Of a DNA stretch of 64,000 nt, positions 8,802 through 17,875 are shown in pieces. The DNA is from Holosporales bacterium. Lineage in GTDB: Bacteria > Pseudomonadota > Alphaproteobacteria > RUG11792. The DNA lies in the NCBI GenBank assembly GCA_031289695.1, contig JAITPA010000025.1, forward strand, positions 62,001 through 126,000, given 5' to 3'. Position numbers and translations under genes: made by a program. Position 1 is the first letter of the stretch; every line of letters begins with the position of its first letter. The notes beneath the pieces were generated by a model. The model was given only the letters and a program-made list of their open reading frames with translations. It had not been told where the DNA came from and did no database searches.

Positions 8802-9457
8802 TTGGAACATATTTGTTTTCGTTGTCTGCAGTCGGCTCTAGTCAAACCGATGCAGTCTCAAATTATGTCCTGTGGCTTGCCAAAGTAAGGCAAGCCGAGA
8901 GGCAGGAAAAGAAACAAAAATCCTATGATAAGCTAAAAGAGTGTGCAGAGCTTTTGCTTGGATTCGTAAAAAATGTGCAATTCAAGAGTTATCCAACGAT
9001 AGAGCCATTTTGCGATGCCCTCGCTCAAGAAGCAAAGAAAATTGCTTCTTCGGCAAAGCTAGATGACTTGCGCGCCAAGAGAGATAGCGAAAATTGCATT
9101 GAGATTGCTAAATTTTTAATTGTACTCTCAAAACTTTTGGATTCCATTTATGGTAATCCATTGATTATAGACTTGATCTTAAGCAAAGCCCCAGAAGATG
9201 TCCCATCGATTGCAGTTGAAATAACTCAAATGCTAAAAATTCTTAGAGTTGTAATTGCAAATCTTGGAAATACTGGTAAGTCCATTGAGATGATGCGAGC
9301 ATTTGCTAAAGATGGTGAAGATGGGACGCATCTATTATCTATTTTTACGTCTGTCGCATTGCAAGCAGAGGATATAAAGAAACTGAATGTTAGGGAAATT
9401 CTAGAAAAAACAGACTTTACTAACAGGGAGCTACATAAATACTTCAAAGTGAGATAG
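8777..9457 (+). CDS. Exported protein of unknown function (tandem paralogue 2)
   Basis: 226 residues with an N-terminal signal peptide (YRAILIGTYLFSLSAVGSS). The body is helical and lysine-rich (RQAERQEKKQKSYDKLKE, a short coiled-coil-like stretch) followed by the block LILSKAPEDVPSIAVEITQM that lines up with the upstream gene. The start ATG at 8777 lies inside the end of that gene, a 25-base overlap that suggests coupled translation. The class A PBP gene begins 41 bases later, so a periplasmic or envelope role is possible but unproven. Confidence 0.72.
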   Translation: MDMYRAILIGTYLFSLSAVGSSQTDAVSNYVLWLAKVRQAERQEKKQKSYDKLKECAELLLGFVKNVQFKSYPTIEPFCDALAQEAKKIASSAKLDDLRAKRDSENCIEIAKFLIVLSKLLDSIYGNPLIIDLILSKAPEDVPSIAVEITQMLKILRVVIANLGNTGKSIEMMRAFAKDGEDGTHLLSIFTSVALQAEDIKKLNVREILEKTDFTNRELHKYFKVR

Positions 9458-9498
9458 ACTGGATAGTGAGATTATAATTTTTCATTTGAATTTCATTA

Positions 9499-11409
9499 AT
9501 GCAAAAGCGGCCAAATCCGAAGGATAAGCAAAGAAAACACAAAAAATCAATTTGCAGAATATTTTTTAAATATTGCCTTTGCATTGGGTTTTGCGGATTT
9601 GTTGTTTTATTTTCGGTTCTACTTTATTTTTCAAGCAAATTGCCAGACTTGAAAAACTTGAAAACAGAAATTAGAACTCCTGCTGTTACCATTCAAACGT
9701 ATGACGGGAAGATAATAGGATCATATGGAGATCTATACGAAGAAGTTATTCAGGTTAGAGATCTCCCAAGACATGTCCCTCAAGCATTTATGGCCGTTGA
9801 GGATAAACGGTTTTTTCACCATTTTGGAATTGATGTTATTGGCTTTCTGAGAGCAGTTTACCAAAATTATATTGCTCATAGGGTAGTACAGGGAGGTTCT
9901 ACAATAACTCAACAACTGGCGAAAAACATATTGATAGTAGAAGGCGTCGTTACTCATTACGACAGATCTATTTCAAGGAAGATAAAGGAACTGCTATTGG
10001 CATTCTGGCTTGAATATAAATTTACTAAGTCCGATATCTTAATGATGTATCTGAATAGAGTGTATTTTGGAGCTGGCACATATGGAATAGATGCGGCTTC
10101 AAGAAAGTATTTTAACAAGTCATCTAAAAAACTAACCATCTTTGAAACTGCGATTTTAGCTGGTCTTCTTAAAGCTCCCGCAAAATACAACCCTACAAAT
10201 CATCCAAACTACGCTCATGAAAGAGCGCTTGTTGTATTGAAAGCAATGGAAGACCAGGGATTTATCAAAGACGCTAAAAAGATTGAAGAAATGCAAGCTA
10301 ATGATGCGTTTGTAGCCGATACAAAACCAAGTAAAAGTTGTATGTACTTCTGCGACTTTGCTTATGAACAGGCGAAGAAGATTTTGGGAGATATAGAAGA
10401 CGATATCATAGTCGTCACTACATTTGACGAAAAGAAACAGCTGGCGGCTCAAGAGGCCGTTGAGCATTATATCAGAGAGGAAGGAGGAAATTATAAATTC
10501 TCACAGGCAGCATTGGTTTGTCTCAGCAGAGACGGGGCTGTCCATGCAATGCTGGGTGGGAATGGCTATTCAGTTACTCAATTCAATAGAGCTATTCAGG
10601 CAAACCGAATGCCAGGTTCTGCTTTCAAAATTTTCATATATGCTGCGGCCTTGGAACATGGTTATCAGCTGGGAGATATGATAGCCGATACCCCGGTGAG
10701 GATTAATGGGTGGTCTCCAGGAAACTATAAATGGCGGTCAAGAGGAGCAATCTCTGTATTAGATGGATTTACATTTTCTGTAAACGCCGTTAGTGTAAGA
10801 TTGGCTCAGTCTGTTGGCCTAAAAAAGATTTCTAGGTTTGCAAAAAAACTCGGCATTTACGACGTCTCTGTTAATGATTTGAGCGTTGCCCTTGGAACAA
10901 CCCCAGTTACACTGAAGGATCTAACGGCAGCCTATACGACGTTCATGGATGGCAAACCAATTTGGGTATATTGCATAACGGAGATCCGGACAAAATCAGG
11001 AAGGATACTCTATCAAAAAACGAAGGACTTGACCAGTGGCATCATCGATAGTGAGGTTCTTGATTTAAGTAGGAAGATGTTGAGGAGTGTCATTAGTAGT
11101 GGAACTGGCAGGGCGACCAATATCAACGAACACATCTATGGAAAGACAGGCACGAATGGAGATTCCGATGCTTGGTTCATAGGATTTTATGACCCTCCTA
11201 AAGCTAAAGGATTTTCAGTTGGGGTATGGGTAGGGAATGACATCGAGAAAGATAAAATGGCCTCTAACTCAACTGGTGGCCGCATACCCGCGAGAATCAC
11301 AAAGATGTTTATAGAAAAAGTTTTGTCTAGCGAAGTAGAAGATGAGCGCGTCACAGATGAGAAAGGACAACAAAAAAGCCTCGGAGCTATGTTAGCTGCG
11401 AAACTATAA
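9499..11409 (+). CDS. Bifunctional class A penicillin-binding protein (transglycosylase/transpeptidase)
   Basis: 636 residues. It polymerises lipid II into glycan strands and cross-links them in the periplasm. A basic cytoplasmic N terminus (residues 1-20) precedes one membrane anchor (26-45). The GT51 transglycosylase has catalytic E101 in EDKRFFHHFG and QGGSTITQQLAKN. The transpeptidase has the active-site SxxK as S374-A-F-K377 (PGSAFK), the SxN motif in SVNAVS, and KTGT at 549-552. It is much shorter than typical proteobacterial PBP1A (around 800 residues), with little room for the usual inserted OB-type domain. It ends 5 bases from the convergent rne stop. Confidence 0.93.
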   Translation: MQKRPNPKDKQRKHKKSICRIFFKYCLCIGFCGFVVLFSVLLYFSSKLPDLKNLKTEIRTPAVTIQTYDGKIIGSYGDLYEEVIQVRDLPRHVPQAFMAVEDKRFFHHFGIDVIGFLRAVYQNYIAHRVVQGGSTITQQLAKNILIVEGVVTHYDRSISRKIKELLLAFWLEYKFTKSDILMMYLNRVYFGAGTYGIDAASRKYFNKSSKKLTIFETAILAGLLKAPAKYNPTNHPNYAHERALVVLKAMEDQGFIKDAKKIEEMQANDAFVADTKPSKSCMYFCDFAYEQAKKILGDIEDDIIVVTTFDEKKQLAAQEAVEHYIREEGGNYKFSQAALVCLSRDGAVHAMLGGNGYSVTQFNRAIQANRMPGSAFKIFIYAAALEHGYQLGDMIADTPVRINGWSPGNYKWRSRGAISVLDGFTFSVNAVSVRLAQSVGLKKISRFAKKLGIYDVSVNDLSVALGTTPVTLKDLTAAYTTFMDGKPIWVYCITEIRTKSGRILYQKTKDLTSGIIDSEVLDLSRKMLRSVISSGTGRATNINEHIYGKTGTNGDSDAWFIGFYDPPKAKGFSVGVWVGNDIEKDKMASNSTGGRIPARITKMFIEKVLSSEVEDERVTDEKGQQKSLGAMLAAKL

Positions 11410-11414
11410 CAGAT

Positions 11415-12971
11415 TCAACTGATTTTATGAACTTTTACAGTTACTTTACAATCCGTTCCTATGAAACTTGGATTGTGCATGATCTCGATAAAAACTTCGT
11501 ATCTATCTTCAAGATTTTTAAGTAGCTTTCTTTTATGGTTCAATATGAACAGGTCGATACCACTCGCTACCTCAGCAACAATGTGTTTCGCATTTTCGTC
11601 GATTAAGTCATTTTCGATTTTCCTTATGACTGAAATTGCCACTGTTTCTTGCGATAAGATTTTTCCTGCTCCACGGCAATGTGGGCATTGTATAAAATTC
11701 GAATCTACGAGGCTCATTCGAAGGCGCTGTCTTGATATTTCCATCAATCCAAACTGAGACAATTTTCCAATTTGAATACTAGAATAATCGTTCTTCATTG
11801 CATCTCTCATTTTTTTTTCAATTTTATCGATTGCCTGGCGGCTGCTGACGTCAATGAAATCTACTATTATAATTCCAGAAATGTCTCGTAATTTGATTTG
11901 CTTCGCTATCTCGACGATGGCCTCAAGATCAGTTCTAAGAGCTGTATTTTCTATATCCAGATTATTTTTAGATTTTCCAGAATTGACGTCAATAGCGGTT
12001 AGAGCTTCTGTTGTATTGATGACAATCGATCCTCCTGATGGCAATTCAATAACCGGAAAAAGCATCGAACCAATTTTGTCTTCAATTTCATATTTGTTGA
12101 AAATCGGCCTTTCAGTGTCACTATAAAGCTTTATCTTTTTCATATGACTAGGCGTAAACATCCTCATAAATGCTCGAGCTTCTTTGTGTGCGTTTTCGCC
12201 CTGAATGACTATGCTATCCATAGATCTTTGATAGAGATCTCTAATACTACGCTTAACAATGTTACCTTCTTCATGGAGCAAACACGGAGATGTCGACGAT
12301 GCCGTCATGCTACGTACCTTGTTCCAGAGCTTGAGTAGGTAATCGAGGTCTCTTTTTATCTCGTTCTTTGTGCGGTTTGCTCCAGCGGTTCTAACAATAC
12401 ATCCCATCCCCTCTGGAATATCAAGCGATTTTATTACATCTTTAAGCCGCTCTTTTTCCGCATCAACTATCTTTTTTGATACGGCATTGCCTTTTCCCTT
12501 AGGAGGATTGGGGGTTAGAATACAATATCTTCCAGGTAGGCTGATGAATGTTGAAAAGAAAGCACATTTGTTCCCTCTAATTTCTTTTTCAGCCTGCACA
12601 AGAACAACTTGATTCGCGGCTATAACTTCTTGGATCTTAGAGATTTTTCTACGTGGTTTTTTCTTTGGAGTTTTGCCATCTTCCAATGCTTGTTTTGGTA
12701 CATCTTTATTAACTCTCGACGTATTTTCATTAAAATAGCTAAAATGGATCTCTGACAATGGCAAGAAGCCGTGTTTCTCTCCTCCGTATTCGATAAAGGC
12801 AGCTTGAATGGATGGTTCTATCCGAACGATCTTAGCCAAATATATGTTCCCCTTAATCGGTTTTTTTTCAAGATATTCGGTTTCAAAAAACTCAAGCTCT
12901 CCAAGCTCACTAATTACAGCAACACGAGCCTCATCAGGGTAGTGCGCATCTATCAATAATTTTCCGGCCAC
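11415..12971 (-). CDS. rne: Ribonuclease E/G family endoribonuclease, catalytic part only
   Basis: 518 residues. It cleaves single-stranded A/U-rich RNA in mRNA decay and rRNA/tRNA processing. The S1 RNA-binding region is interrupted by a lysine-rich insert (KTPKKKPRRKISK), as in alphaproteobacterial RNase E. The DNase-I-like active site shows TAIDVNSGK and IIIVDFIDV, the two magnesium-binding aspartates. The Zn-link CPHCRGAG pairs subunits. The protein ends soon after the small domain, so the long C-terminal degradosome scaffold of RNase E is missing. The start is GTG at 12971 with GAGG eight bases upstream. RNase G is the alternative name, but the S1 insert favours an RNase E lineage. Confidence 0.9.
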   Translation of the reverse strand: MAGKLLIDAHYPDEARVAVISELGELEFFETEYLEKKPIKGNIYLAKIVRIEPSIQAAFIEYGGEKHGFLPLSEIHFSYFNENTSRVNKDVPKQALEDGKTPKKKPRRKISKIQEVIAANQVVLVQAEKEIRGNKCAFFSTFISLPGRYCILTPNPPKGKGNAVSKKIVDAEKERLKDVIKSLDIPEGMGCIVRTAGANRTKNEIKRDLDYLLKLWNKVRSMTASSTSPCLLHEEGNIVKRSIRDLYQRSMDSIVIQGENAHKEARAFMRMFTPSHMKKIKLYSDTERPIFNKYEIEDKIGSMLFPVIELPSGGSIVINTTEALTAIDVNSGKSKNNLDIENTALRTDLEAIVEIAKQIKLRDISGIIIVDFIDVSSRQAIDKIEKKMRDAMKNDYSSIQIGKLSQFGLMEISRQRLRMSLVDSNFIQCPHCRGAGKILSQETVAISVIRKIENDLIDENAKHIVAEVASGIDLFILNHKRKLLKNLEDRYEVFIEIMHNPSFIGTDCKVTVKVHKIS

Positions 12972-13159
12972 TTGAAAAACCTCAACTCAAAAAAATCAAT
13001 ACTAGCATTACATTGTTCGACACAAAATACGCAACGCTACTTTACACGTCTCTCACAATTCGCGCCAAAGAGACAACTAAATCTCCCAAGCACTGATTCG
13101 ATAGTACCATACATTGTTGAAATATCAAAAATCTAAAACGCATAACCTAAGGTCTGCAT

Positions 13160-13187
13160 TTGATTTTTGAACTAGATTGGGTACAAT
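13160..13187 (+). promoter_or_regulatory. Putative sigma-70-type promoter for tamA
   Basis: TTGATT (13160-13165) and TACAAT (13182-13187) are separated by 16 bases, close to the consensus -35/-10 pair. The expected start point is about 35 bases before the tamA start. It lies in the 255-base divergent region between rne and tamA. Assigned by sequence only. Confidence 0.45.
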
Positions 13188-13226
13188 CGAGCAAGGCTTC
13201 CAGTATTTGTAAATTGTTGAAAACCG

Positions 13227-15017
13227 TTGTCAGTTCGATATTCTTATGGATGGGTTGTTTTTGTAATATTGTTTACATTGACAGCAAAATGTGCAGAAAT
13301 TCGAGGAATTGATAATCCCGAGCTGTTATCACTCGTTAAATCTCAAATTTTGAATTGGAGTGATTTTCGAGAAGACGCTATCTCTAACAGCTTCAAGTTA
13401 CAAGACGATGAAAAGACTATAAAAAAGATATGCGATTCATTTGGATACTTTGATTCAGTGATTGAGTCATCGATAAAAAATAATAAAGTGATATTTACTA
13501 TCAAATTAAATGAGAGATACAAATTTGATAAAGTATCTCTTGAATATGTTGACCAACAGGGTTTTAGATCTGGGTTGAGTATTGGGCAAGTTTTCGCCCT
13601 CATCAATGTGGAGTATAATTCGTACACAGATTCAAAACAGATAGCGGAAGGAAAAGAGCGCATAGAGGACTTTTTTAAAAGTAAGGGATTTGCATTTGTC
13701 AAAGTTGGACTTCCTAAAATTGAGTATAATAAAGAATCCAAGAAAATCAGCGTCACATATCGCATAACTTTAAATGGGAAGACCATAGTTGATAAAACCG
13801 TGCTAAACATAAAAACTCATAAAAACTCAAGGCTTATTGAGCCATTCATCAAAAACAGAATACCGTGGCAAGATGGCGATGTTTACGACCTTCGCAAGAT
13901 TGATAGTTTAAAAGATACGCTTATGTCGAGTGGTATTTTCTCTAGCATTGATGTCATTTTAAGTGATCCCGTTCCGGACGAAAAAGATCAATGCATATGC
14001 CACACGACTGCTACGATTAACGTCGAAGAAGGAAAGCTCAAGGAAGTAGCTGCAGGACTAAGATATGGGTCATCTGAAAAATTTGGTATTTTGCTTTCCT
14101 GGTCACATTACAACGTTGATGGCAAAGGATCAAAGTTTTCAGCTTCCGTGGATGTTAACAAGATAACTAGGTCAATCAAATTGAAATACGACATGTACGA
14201 TGTATTTTACAAAAGACAAACACTTGCCAATAAAGTGTATCACAAGAGAGAAGATGTTGATGCTTATAATGTTTCTGGAGTGGGTCTTGAAAGCATGGTG
14301 TGGCAAAGTTGTTTTAGTAATTGCAAACTAGGCGCCGGAATTTGTTATGAGCAAGCCAGAACAAAAGATAAAATTGAGCGGGAGAAAATATTTTTCAAGG
14401 CACTCGGAGTTCCGGTTGGCATCAATTTCGATACAACAGACAACTATCTAGACCCTCAAAGTGGCATCAGATGTTCTTGTATTGCTACTCCGTATTTTGG
14501 GAAGCCGTGTGGTATTACCATCATTACTGGCAAAGGTGCCATTTATTTCCCCATCAAAAAGAACTCATTTAAAAACTCAATGGTCATATCCCTGTATTCA
14601 AAAGTTGGGTCCATTCTCAGGAACAAAAAGCACCATATTCCACGAGATAAATTCTTCTTCGCAGGAGGTAATAACTCCGTTCGAGGATATGGTTACCAGA
14701 TGTTAGGGAAAATCAATGATAATAAAAAACCAGTTGGCGGTGAATCAACATTTGAACTTGGAGTAGAGCCGAGATACCGAGTCTCTGATGATGTCGGTCT
14801 TGTTGCATTTTTCGAATGCGGTAATGTCATGTCATCAACAACCCCGAAACCATTTTCAAAAATGCTCTGTGGGTATGGAGCCGGCGTTAGGTATTATACT
14901 CCGCTTGGACCAATAAGATTGGATCTTGCGTTGCCAACTAGAATCAGAAAAACTAAAACTGGCAAACGAATAGATTCAAGATTCAATTTGTATCTTAGCG
15001 TTGGGCAAGCATTCTAA
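13227..15017 (+). CDS. tamA: Omp85-family outer membrane assembly protein, TamA-like
   Basis: 596 residues. Omp85 proteins insert or translocate proteins across the outer membrane. A signal peptide (WVVFVILFTLTAKCA) is followed by about three POTRA-like repeats (residues 25-260) and a C-terminal 16-stranded barrel. The barrel carries the Omp85 L6 lock motif as VRGYGYQ after DKFFFAGGNNS, and ends with a final strand LYLSVGQAF. Length and POTRA count fit TamA better than BamA. No ATG lies upstream of the signal peptide, so translation must start at the TTG at 13227 (stop codon just upstream). No tamB follows, and the last 42 bases overlap the convergent lipB gene. Several cysteine-rich clusters (QCICH, SCFSNCKLGAGICY) are unusual for a barrel. 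Confidence 0.87.
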   Translation: MSVRYSYGWVVFVILFTLTAKCAEIRGIDNPELLSLVKSQILNWSDFREDAISNSFKLQDDEKTIKKICDSFGYFDSVIESSIKNNKVIFTIKLNERYKFDKVSLEYVDQQGFRSGLSIGQVFALINVEYNSYTDSKQIAEGKERIEDFFKSKGFAFVKVGLPKIEYNKESKKISVTYRITLNGKTIVDKTVLNIKTHKNSRLIEPFIKNRIPWQDGDVYDLRKIDSLKDTLMSSGIFSSIDVILSDPVPDEKDQCICHTTATINVEEGKLKEVAAGLRYGSSEKFGILLSWSHYNVDGKGSKFSASVDVNKITRSIKLKYDMYDVFYKRQTLANKVYHKREDVDAYNVSGVGLESMVWQSCFSNCKLGAGICYEQARTKDKIEREKIFFKALGVPVGINFDTTDNYLDPQSGIRCSCIATPYFGKPCGITIITGKGAIYFPIKKNSFKNSMVISLYSKVGSILRNKKHHIPRDKFFFAGGNNSVRGYGYQMLGKINDNKKPVGGESTFELGVEPRYRVSDDVGLVAFFECGNVMSSTTPKPFSKMLCGYGAGVRYYTPLGPIRLDLALPTRIRKTKTGKRIDSRFNLYLSVGQAF

Positions 15018-15596
15018 TAAATGTTGAATAACACAGTCCATATTGACTTGACATCCAAGGATTTCGCTTATCGATGTAATTTTTACTTCGTCAATTCCGC
15101 ATGGGATTATCTTATTAAACATGTTCAAGTCATTTGAGATGTTTATGCAAAATCCATGACTAGTTACTCCACTTTTAACGCCAATTCCTATAAATCCAAT
15201 TTTACAGTTGTCTACCCAGACTCCTTTTCCTTTGTCTGTAATAATCCCACATATATTAAATTTTTTTAATATTGATATAATTAAATTTTCCAAAATACAA
15301 ACATACTTTGATATATTTATTTTGTGTTTTCTTAGATTGATTATTGGATATACTACCAATTGCCCTGGAGCATGGACTGTAACTCTACCACCTCTATTCG
15401 GGTAATATATTGGAGCATCTGGAATTTCTACAAAATCTTTTGGCTCGAAACTTTTTCCAGCTGAATATAGGGCATCGTGTTCAGTTATAAATATACATTC
15501 ATCGGCTCCATTTACGATAGCCTCGTGCGCCATCTCCATATCAAGCAACGCTATTGAATATTTAGAAAAACCGTATTTTATGAACCTAATACACAT
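14976..15596 (-). CDS. lipB: Octanoyltransferase LipB
   Basis: 206 residues. LipB moves octanoyl groups from acyl carrier protein to lipoyl domains of 2-oxoacid dehydrogenases, the first step of lipoate synthesis. Diagnostic motifs are RGGRVTVHAPGQLVVYP (the HxPGQ active-site loop), the catalytic lysine region CKIGFIGI, and the catalytic cysteine in IIPCGI. The ATG at 15596 overlaps the end of the upstream NuoM-like gene by 19 bases, so the two are co-transcribed. At the other end it overlaps tamA convergently by 42 bases. Confidence 0.94.
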   Translation of the reverse strand: MCIRFIKYGFSKYSIALLDMEMAHEAIVNGADECIFITEHDALYSAGKSFEPKDFVEIPDAPIYYPNRGGRVTVHAPGQLVVYPIINLRKHKINISKYVCILENLIISILKKFNICGIITDKGKGVWVDNCKIGFIGIGVKSGVTSHGFCINISNDLNMFNKIIPCGIDEVKITSISEILGCQVNMDCVIQHLLECLPNAKIQIES

Positions 15597-16903
15597 TTTG
15601 GAAATATACCGTAAAACAACATGAGACCAAACAAAATCCCTAGCGTAATTTTTTTAGAAACATCAATGCCATACTGAATACTCATTATCTTTGTTGGTTT
15701 GTTAAAGCAAGATACGCAAATATATCCGGCATATACAGATAGCAATAGTATTCCAACTGCGACAATAATCCCATATGTCGTTCCAATTTTTATGGCTGCA
15801 TATATGGATGATACTTCGCTTATAAAACATCCAGTTAGTGGAGTAGCTATCAATGTCATAAAAGATAATAGAGCTAATATTTTTGTTGATAAATTGTGGC
15901 AAGAAATAGGTTGTAACTCTAATATAGATCTTGTATTCGTGGTATCTTTTATTAATCCTATTGAGAAAAATAAAATCGCCATAAGTATACTATGTTGAAT
16001 TATTGAGAATATAAATACCTCAATATTTAGTCCGCTCAGTAAAGTAATAAAATATAGATTCAAATGAATTATTGATACGTATGCAAATAAGCTTTTCATG
16101 TCATCCTGATAAATAAGTTGCGATAACGCGCACCCCATACTAACTATCAATAATACCGTTATGATGTCGCTGTGAAGCTGAAGCTCGTTCAAAAACAATG
16201 GGTCAATGAACCTAATGATAAGAAGTGAACTAAACTTCAAAATGATAGATGCGAATATTACGGAACAGACAGTCTGCGATTTAACATGAACGATCGGAAG
16301 CCAGTGGTAAAACGGCCATATCGGCATTTTGATGCCAATCCCAGTAGCCAATAGCCACAACACCTTTTTGTTTTTGACCCCGATCTCATATATATCAAGC
16401 AAGTTTGACGTTTTCGTTTCAAGGTATATCATTATGATTGCAATCAACACCAAAAGTGCGCTTAGCAGCGTGTATATCGTATACTGGAAAATTGCGTTAT
16501 TCGATGGATTTTCTTCGCTGGCCATCATTACGTAAATCGGTATAGTTGTCGATTCCATCAGTATGAATATCAAGAACATGTCGGAGGAACAGAAAGCGCC
16601 GATAGCAAGTGCCTCAAAAAGCAGTAGCGCAACGAAATACAATTTTGGCATTTGTGATTGTTTGTTGACATGCCATAACACGCTGATAAAAACTATCAAG
16701 GATATTATTGGAACGAATAAAGCGGTGAGCTTGTCACCGGTTGTATTTAGTTGCGCAAAGACTGCGAAGCATAGTGAAAAGAAAGAAACCCACAAAGAAG
16801 AAATTTTAATTTCCCTCAGGTTATCGTTGCCAATCCATAAAATAAAAAATCCACCAATTAATGGAATAAGCGCAGTTATGTATGTTAGCGATAATCCAAA
16901 CAT
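15578..16903 (-). CDS. NuoM-like antiporter-type membrane subunit, orphan
   Basis: 441 residues with about 14 membrane segments, belonging to the NuoL/M/N-MrpA/D family that moves protons. The closest match by eye is NuoM of complex I: the glutamate of TM5 (LMESTTIPIYVMM), the loop PFYHWLPIVHV, the TM7 lysine (IILKFSSL) and the TM8 lysine (YQDDMKSLFAYVS) are all kept. It is shorter than usual NuoM (about 490-510). No other nuo or mrp gene lies near; its neighbours are lipB, overlapping by 19 bases, and a terminator. It could be a relocated complex I subunit, part of another ion pump, or an isolated transporter. Confidence 0.75.
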   Translation of the reverse strand: MFGLSLTYITALIPLIGGFFILWIGNDNLREIKISSLWVSFFSLCFAVFAQLNTTGDKLTALFVPIISLIVFISVLWHVNKQSQMPKLYFVALLLFEALAIGAFCSSDMFLIFILMESTTIPIYVMMASEENPSNNAIFQYTIYTLLSALLVLIAIIMIYLETKTSNLLDIYEIGVKNKKVLWLLATGIGIKMPIWPFYHWLPIVHVKSQTVCSVIFASIILKFSSLLIIRFIDPLFLNELQLHSDIITVLLIVSMGCALSQLIYQDDMKSLFAYVSIIHLNLYFITLLSGLNIEVFIFSIIQHSILMAILFFSIGLIKDTTNTRSILELQPISCHNLSTKILALLSFMTLIATPLTGCFISEVSSIYAAIKIGTTYGIIVAVGILLLSVYAGYICVSCFNKPTKIMSIQYGIDVSKKITLGILFGLMLFYGIFPKCVLGS

Positions 16904-16908
16904 CTACC

Positions 16909-16964
16909 GAAAAATCTTGAAGAATCTTCTGTTTACTTATGTTACCAGATCTTCAAGATTTTTT
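16909..16964 (-). terminator. Rho-independent terminator after the exported methyltransferase-like gene
   Basis: On the minus strand an arm AAAAATCTTGAAGATCT (from 16963 down) is followed, after a loop of about 18 bases, by AGATTCTTCAAGATTTTT, giving a strong stem ending in a T run. It sits 29 bases past the stop of the gene at 16993 and just before the NuoM-like start, so it separates these units. The arms are also followed by T residues on the plus strand. Confidence 0.7.
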
Positions 16965-16992
16965 CTTATTTTGCCTAATTTTAGTTTTGTCG

Positions 16993-17823
16993 TTACAGCC
17001 GAGTTATCACAACTAAGGGTTTGCAATCTTCTGCCGCTTTGAAATGATGTTCGTTTGGTAGAAAATCGGCTCTGATCTTAGCATCCATATCCGAAAAATC
17101 AACCACTCTAACGTCAACTGGGATTCCTGGTTCATTCATATATTCAATGAGTCCAGCAAGCGTGAACTGATCGCAAAACTCAACTACTTTCATGAATAAT
17201 TCATCAACTTTGTCGTATGATACATGTTGTTGAATTTCTGACTTTATTGACTTTTTGTATTTCACCTCTTCCGACAGTGTTGGAAATGCGTATGGCAATA
17301 TGTGTACCAATTTCCTGTCAGGAAAAAGCAGTGAATATGCATTTCCATCTTTTGCAAAGCTTTTATTTCCGTCTTCTAATTGAAGTTTCAAAAATTCAGT
17401 TGGTGGTAGCACAATGGTCATATGAAAAGCAATCGGGAAGACAATTCGTCCTCCAGGTTTTAGCGATGAAATTAGATTACGCCATACAGAATCGCTTATA
17501 GAGTAAGAAGTACAATAGTCAGGTGTGATAAAATCGAATTTGTCTGAAAATCTCATGGAGAGGCGTTTTGAAGTTTCGGCATCTAAGTGTAAAAATATAT
17601 GTGAATCATTATTTTGAATAACTTCGTTGTCATCAACTGTGATTGCGTGAATTTTTCTGCCTTCTAGTACTTGTTGCCAATTTTGTGTATTCCACCCATC
17701 TAACTGCACATGTGGATTAGCCCCAACCACCAGTATATTCGTTGCAGAAGTCGTTGAAAGTGCTGTAACACACATCAACGCGATCGTAGCGGTTGTTTTC
17801 ACCAACCAATTAAAAATTTTCAT
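16993..17823 (-). CDS. Exported methyltransferase-like protein, function unknown
   Basis: 276 residues. A clear signal peptide (residues 1-27, WLVKTTATIALMCVTALSTTSA) is followed by a Rossmann-like start NILVVGANPHVQLDGW and a later segment FDFITPDYC then ISSLKPGGRIVFPI. That is the strand-helix pattern of class I SAM-dependent methyltransferases, with the typical LKPGGR loop. The first motif lacks the classical GxGxG, so SAM binding is uncertain. Export of a methyltransferase fold is odd because SAM is cytoplasmic; an effector or a non-enzymatic relic are options. It stands as a single gene between mtaB and a terminator. Confidence 0.65.
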   Translation of the reverse strand: MKIFNWLVKTTATIALMCVTALSTTSATNILVVGANPHVQLDGWNTQNWQQVLEGRKIHAITVDDNEVIQNNDSHIFLHLDAETSKRLSMRFSDKFDFITPDYCTSYSISDSVWRNLISSLKPGGRIVFPIAFHMTIVLPPTEFLKLQLEDGNKSFAKDGNAYSLLFPDRKLVHILPYAFPTLSEEVKYKKSIKSEIQQHVSYDKVDELFMKVVEFCDQFTLAGLIEYMNEPGIPVDVRVVDFSDMDAKIRADFLPNEHHFKAAEDCKPLVVITRL

Positions 17824-17875
17824 AGTTCCTATTACGTAAAACTCCCCATACGGAATGTATCTTAAAAACCAAAAG

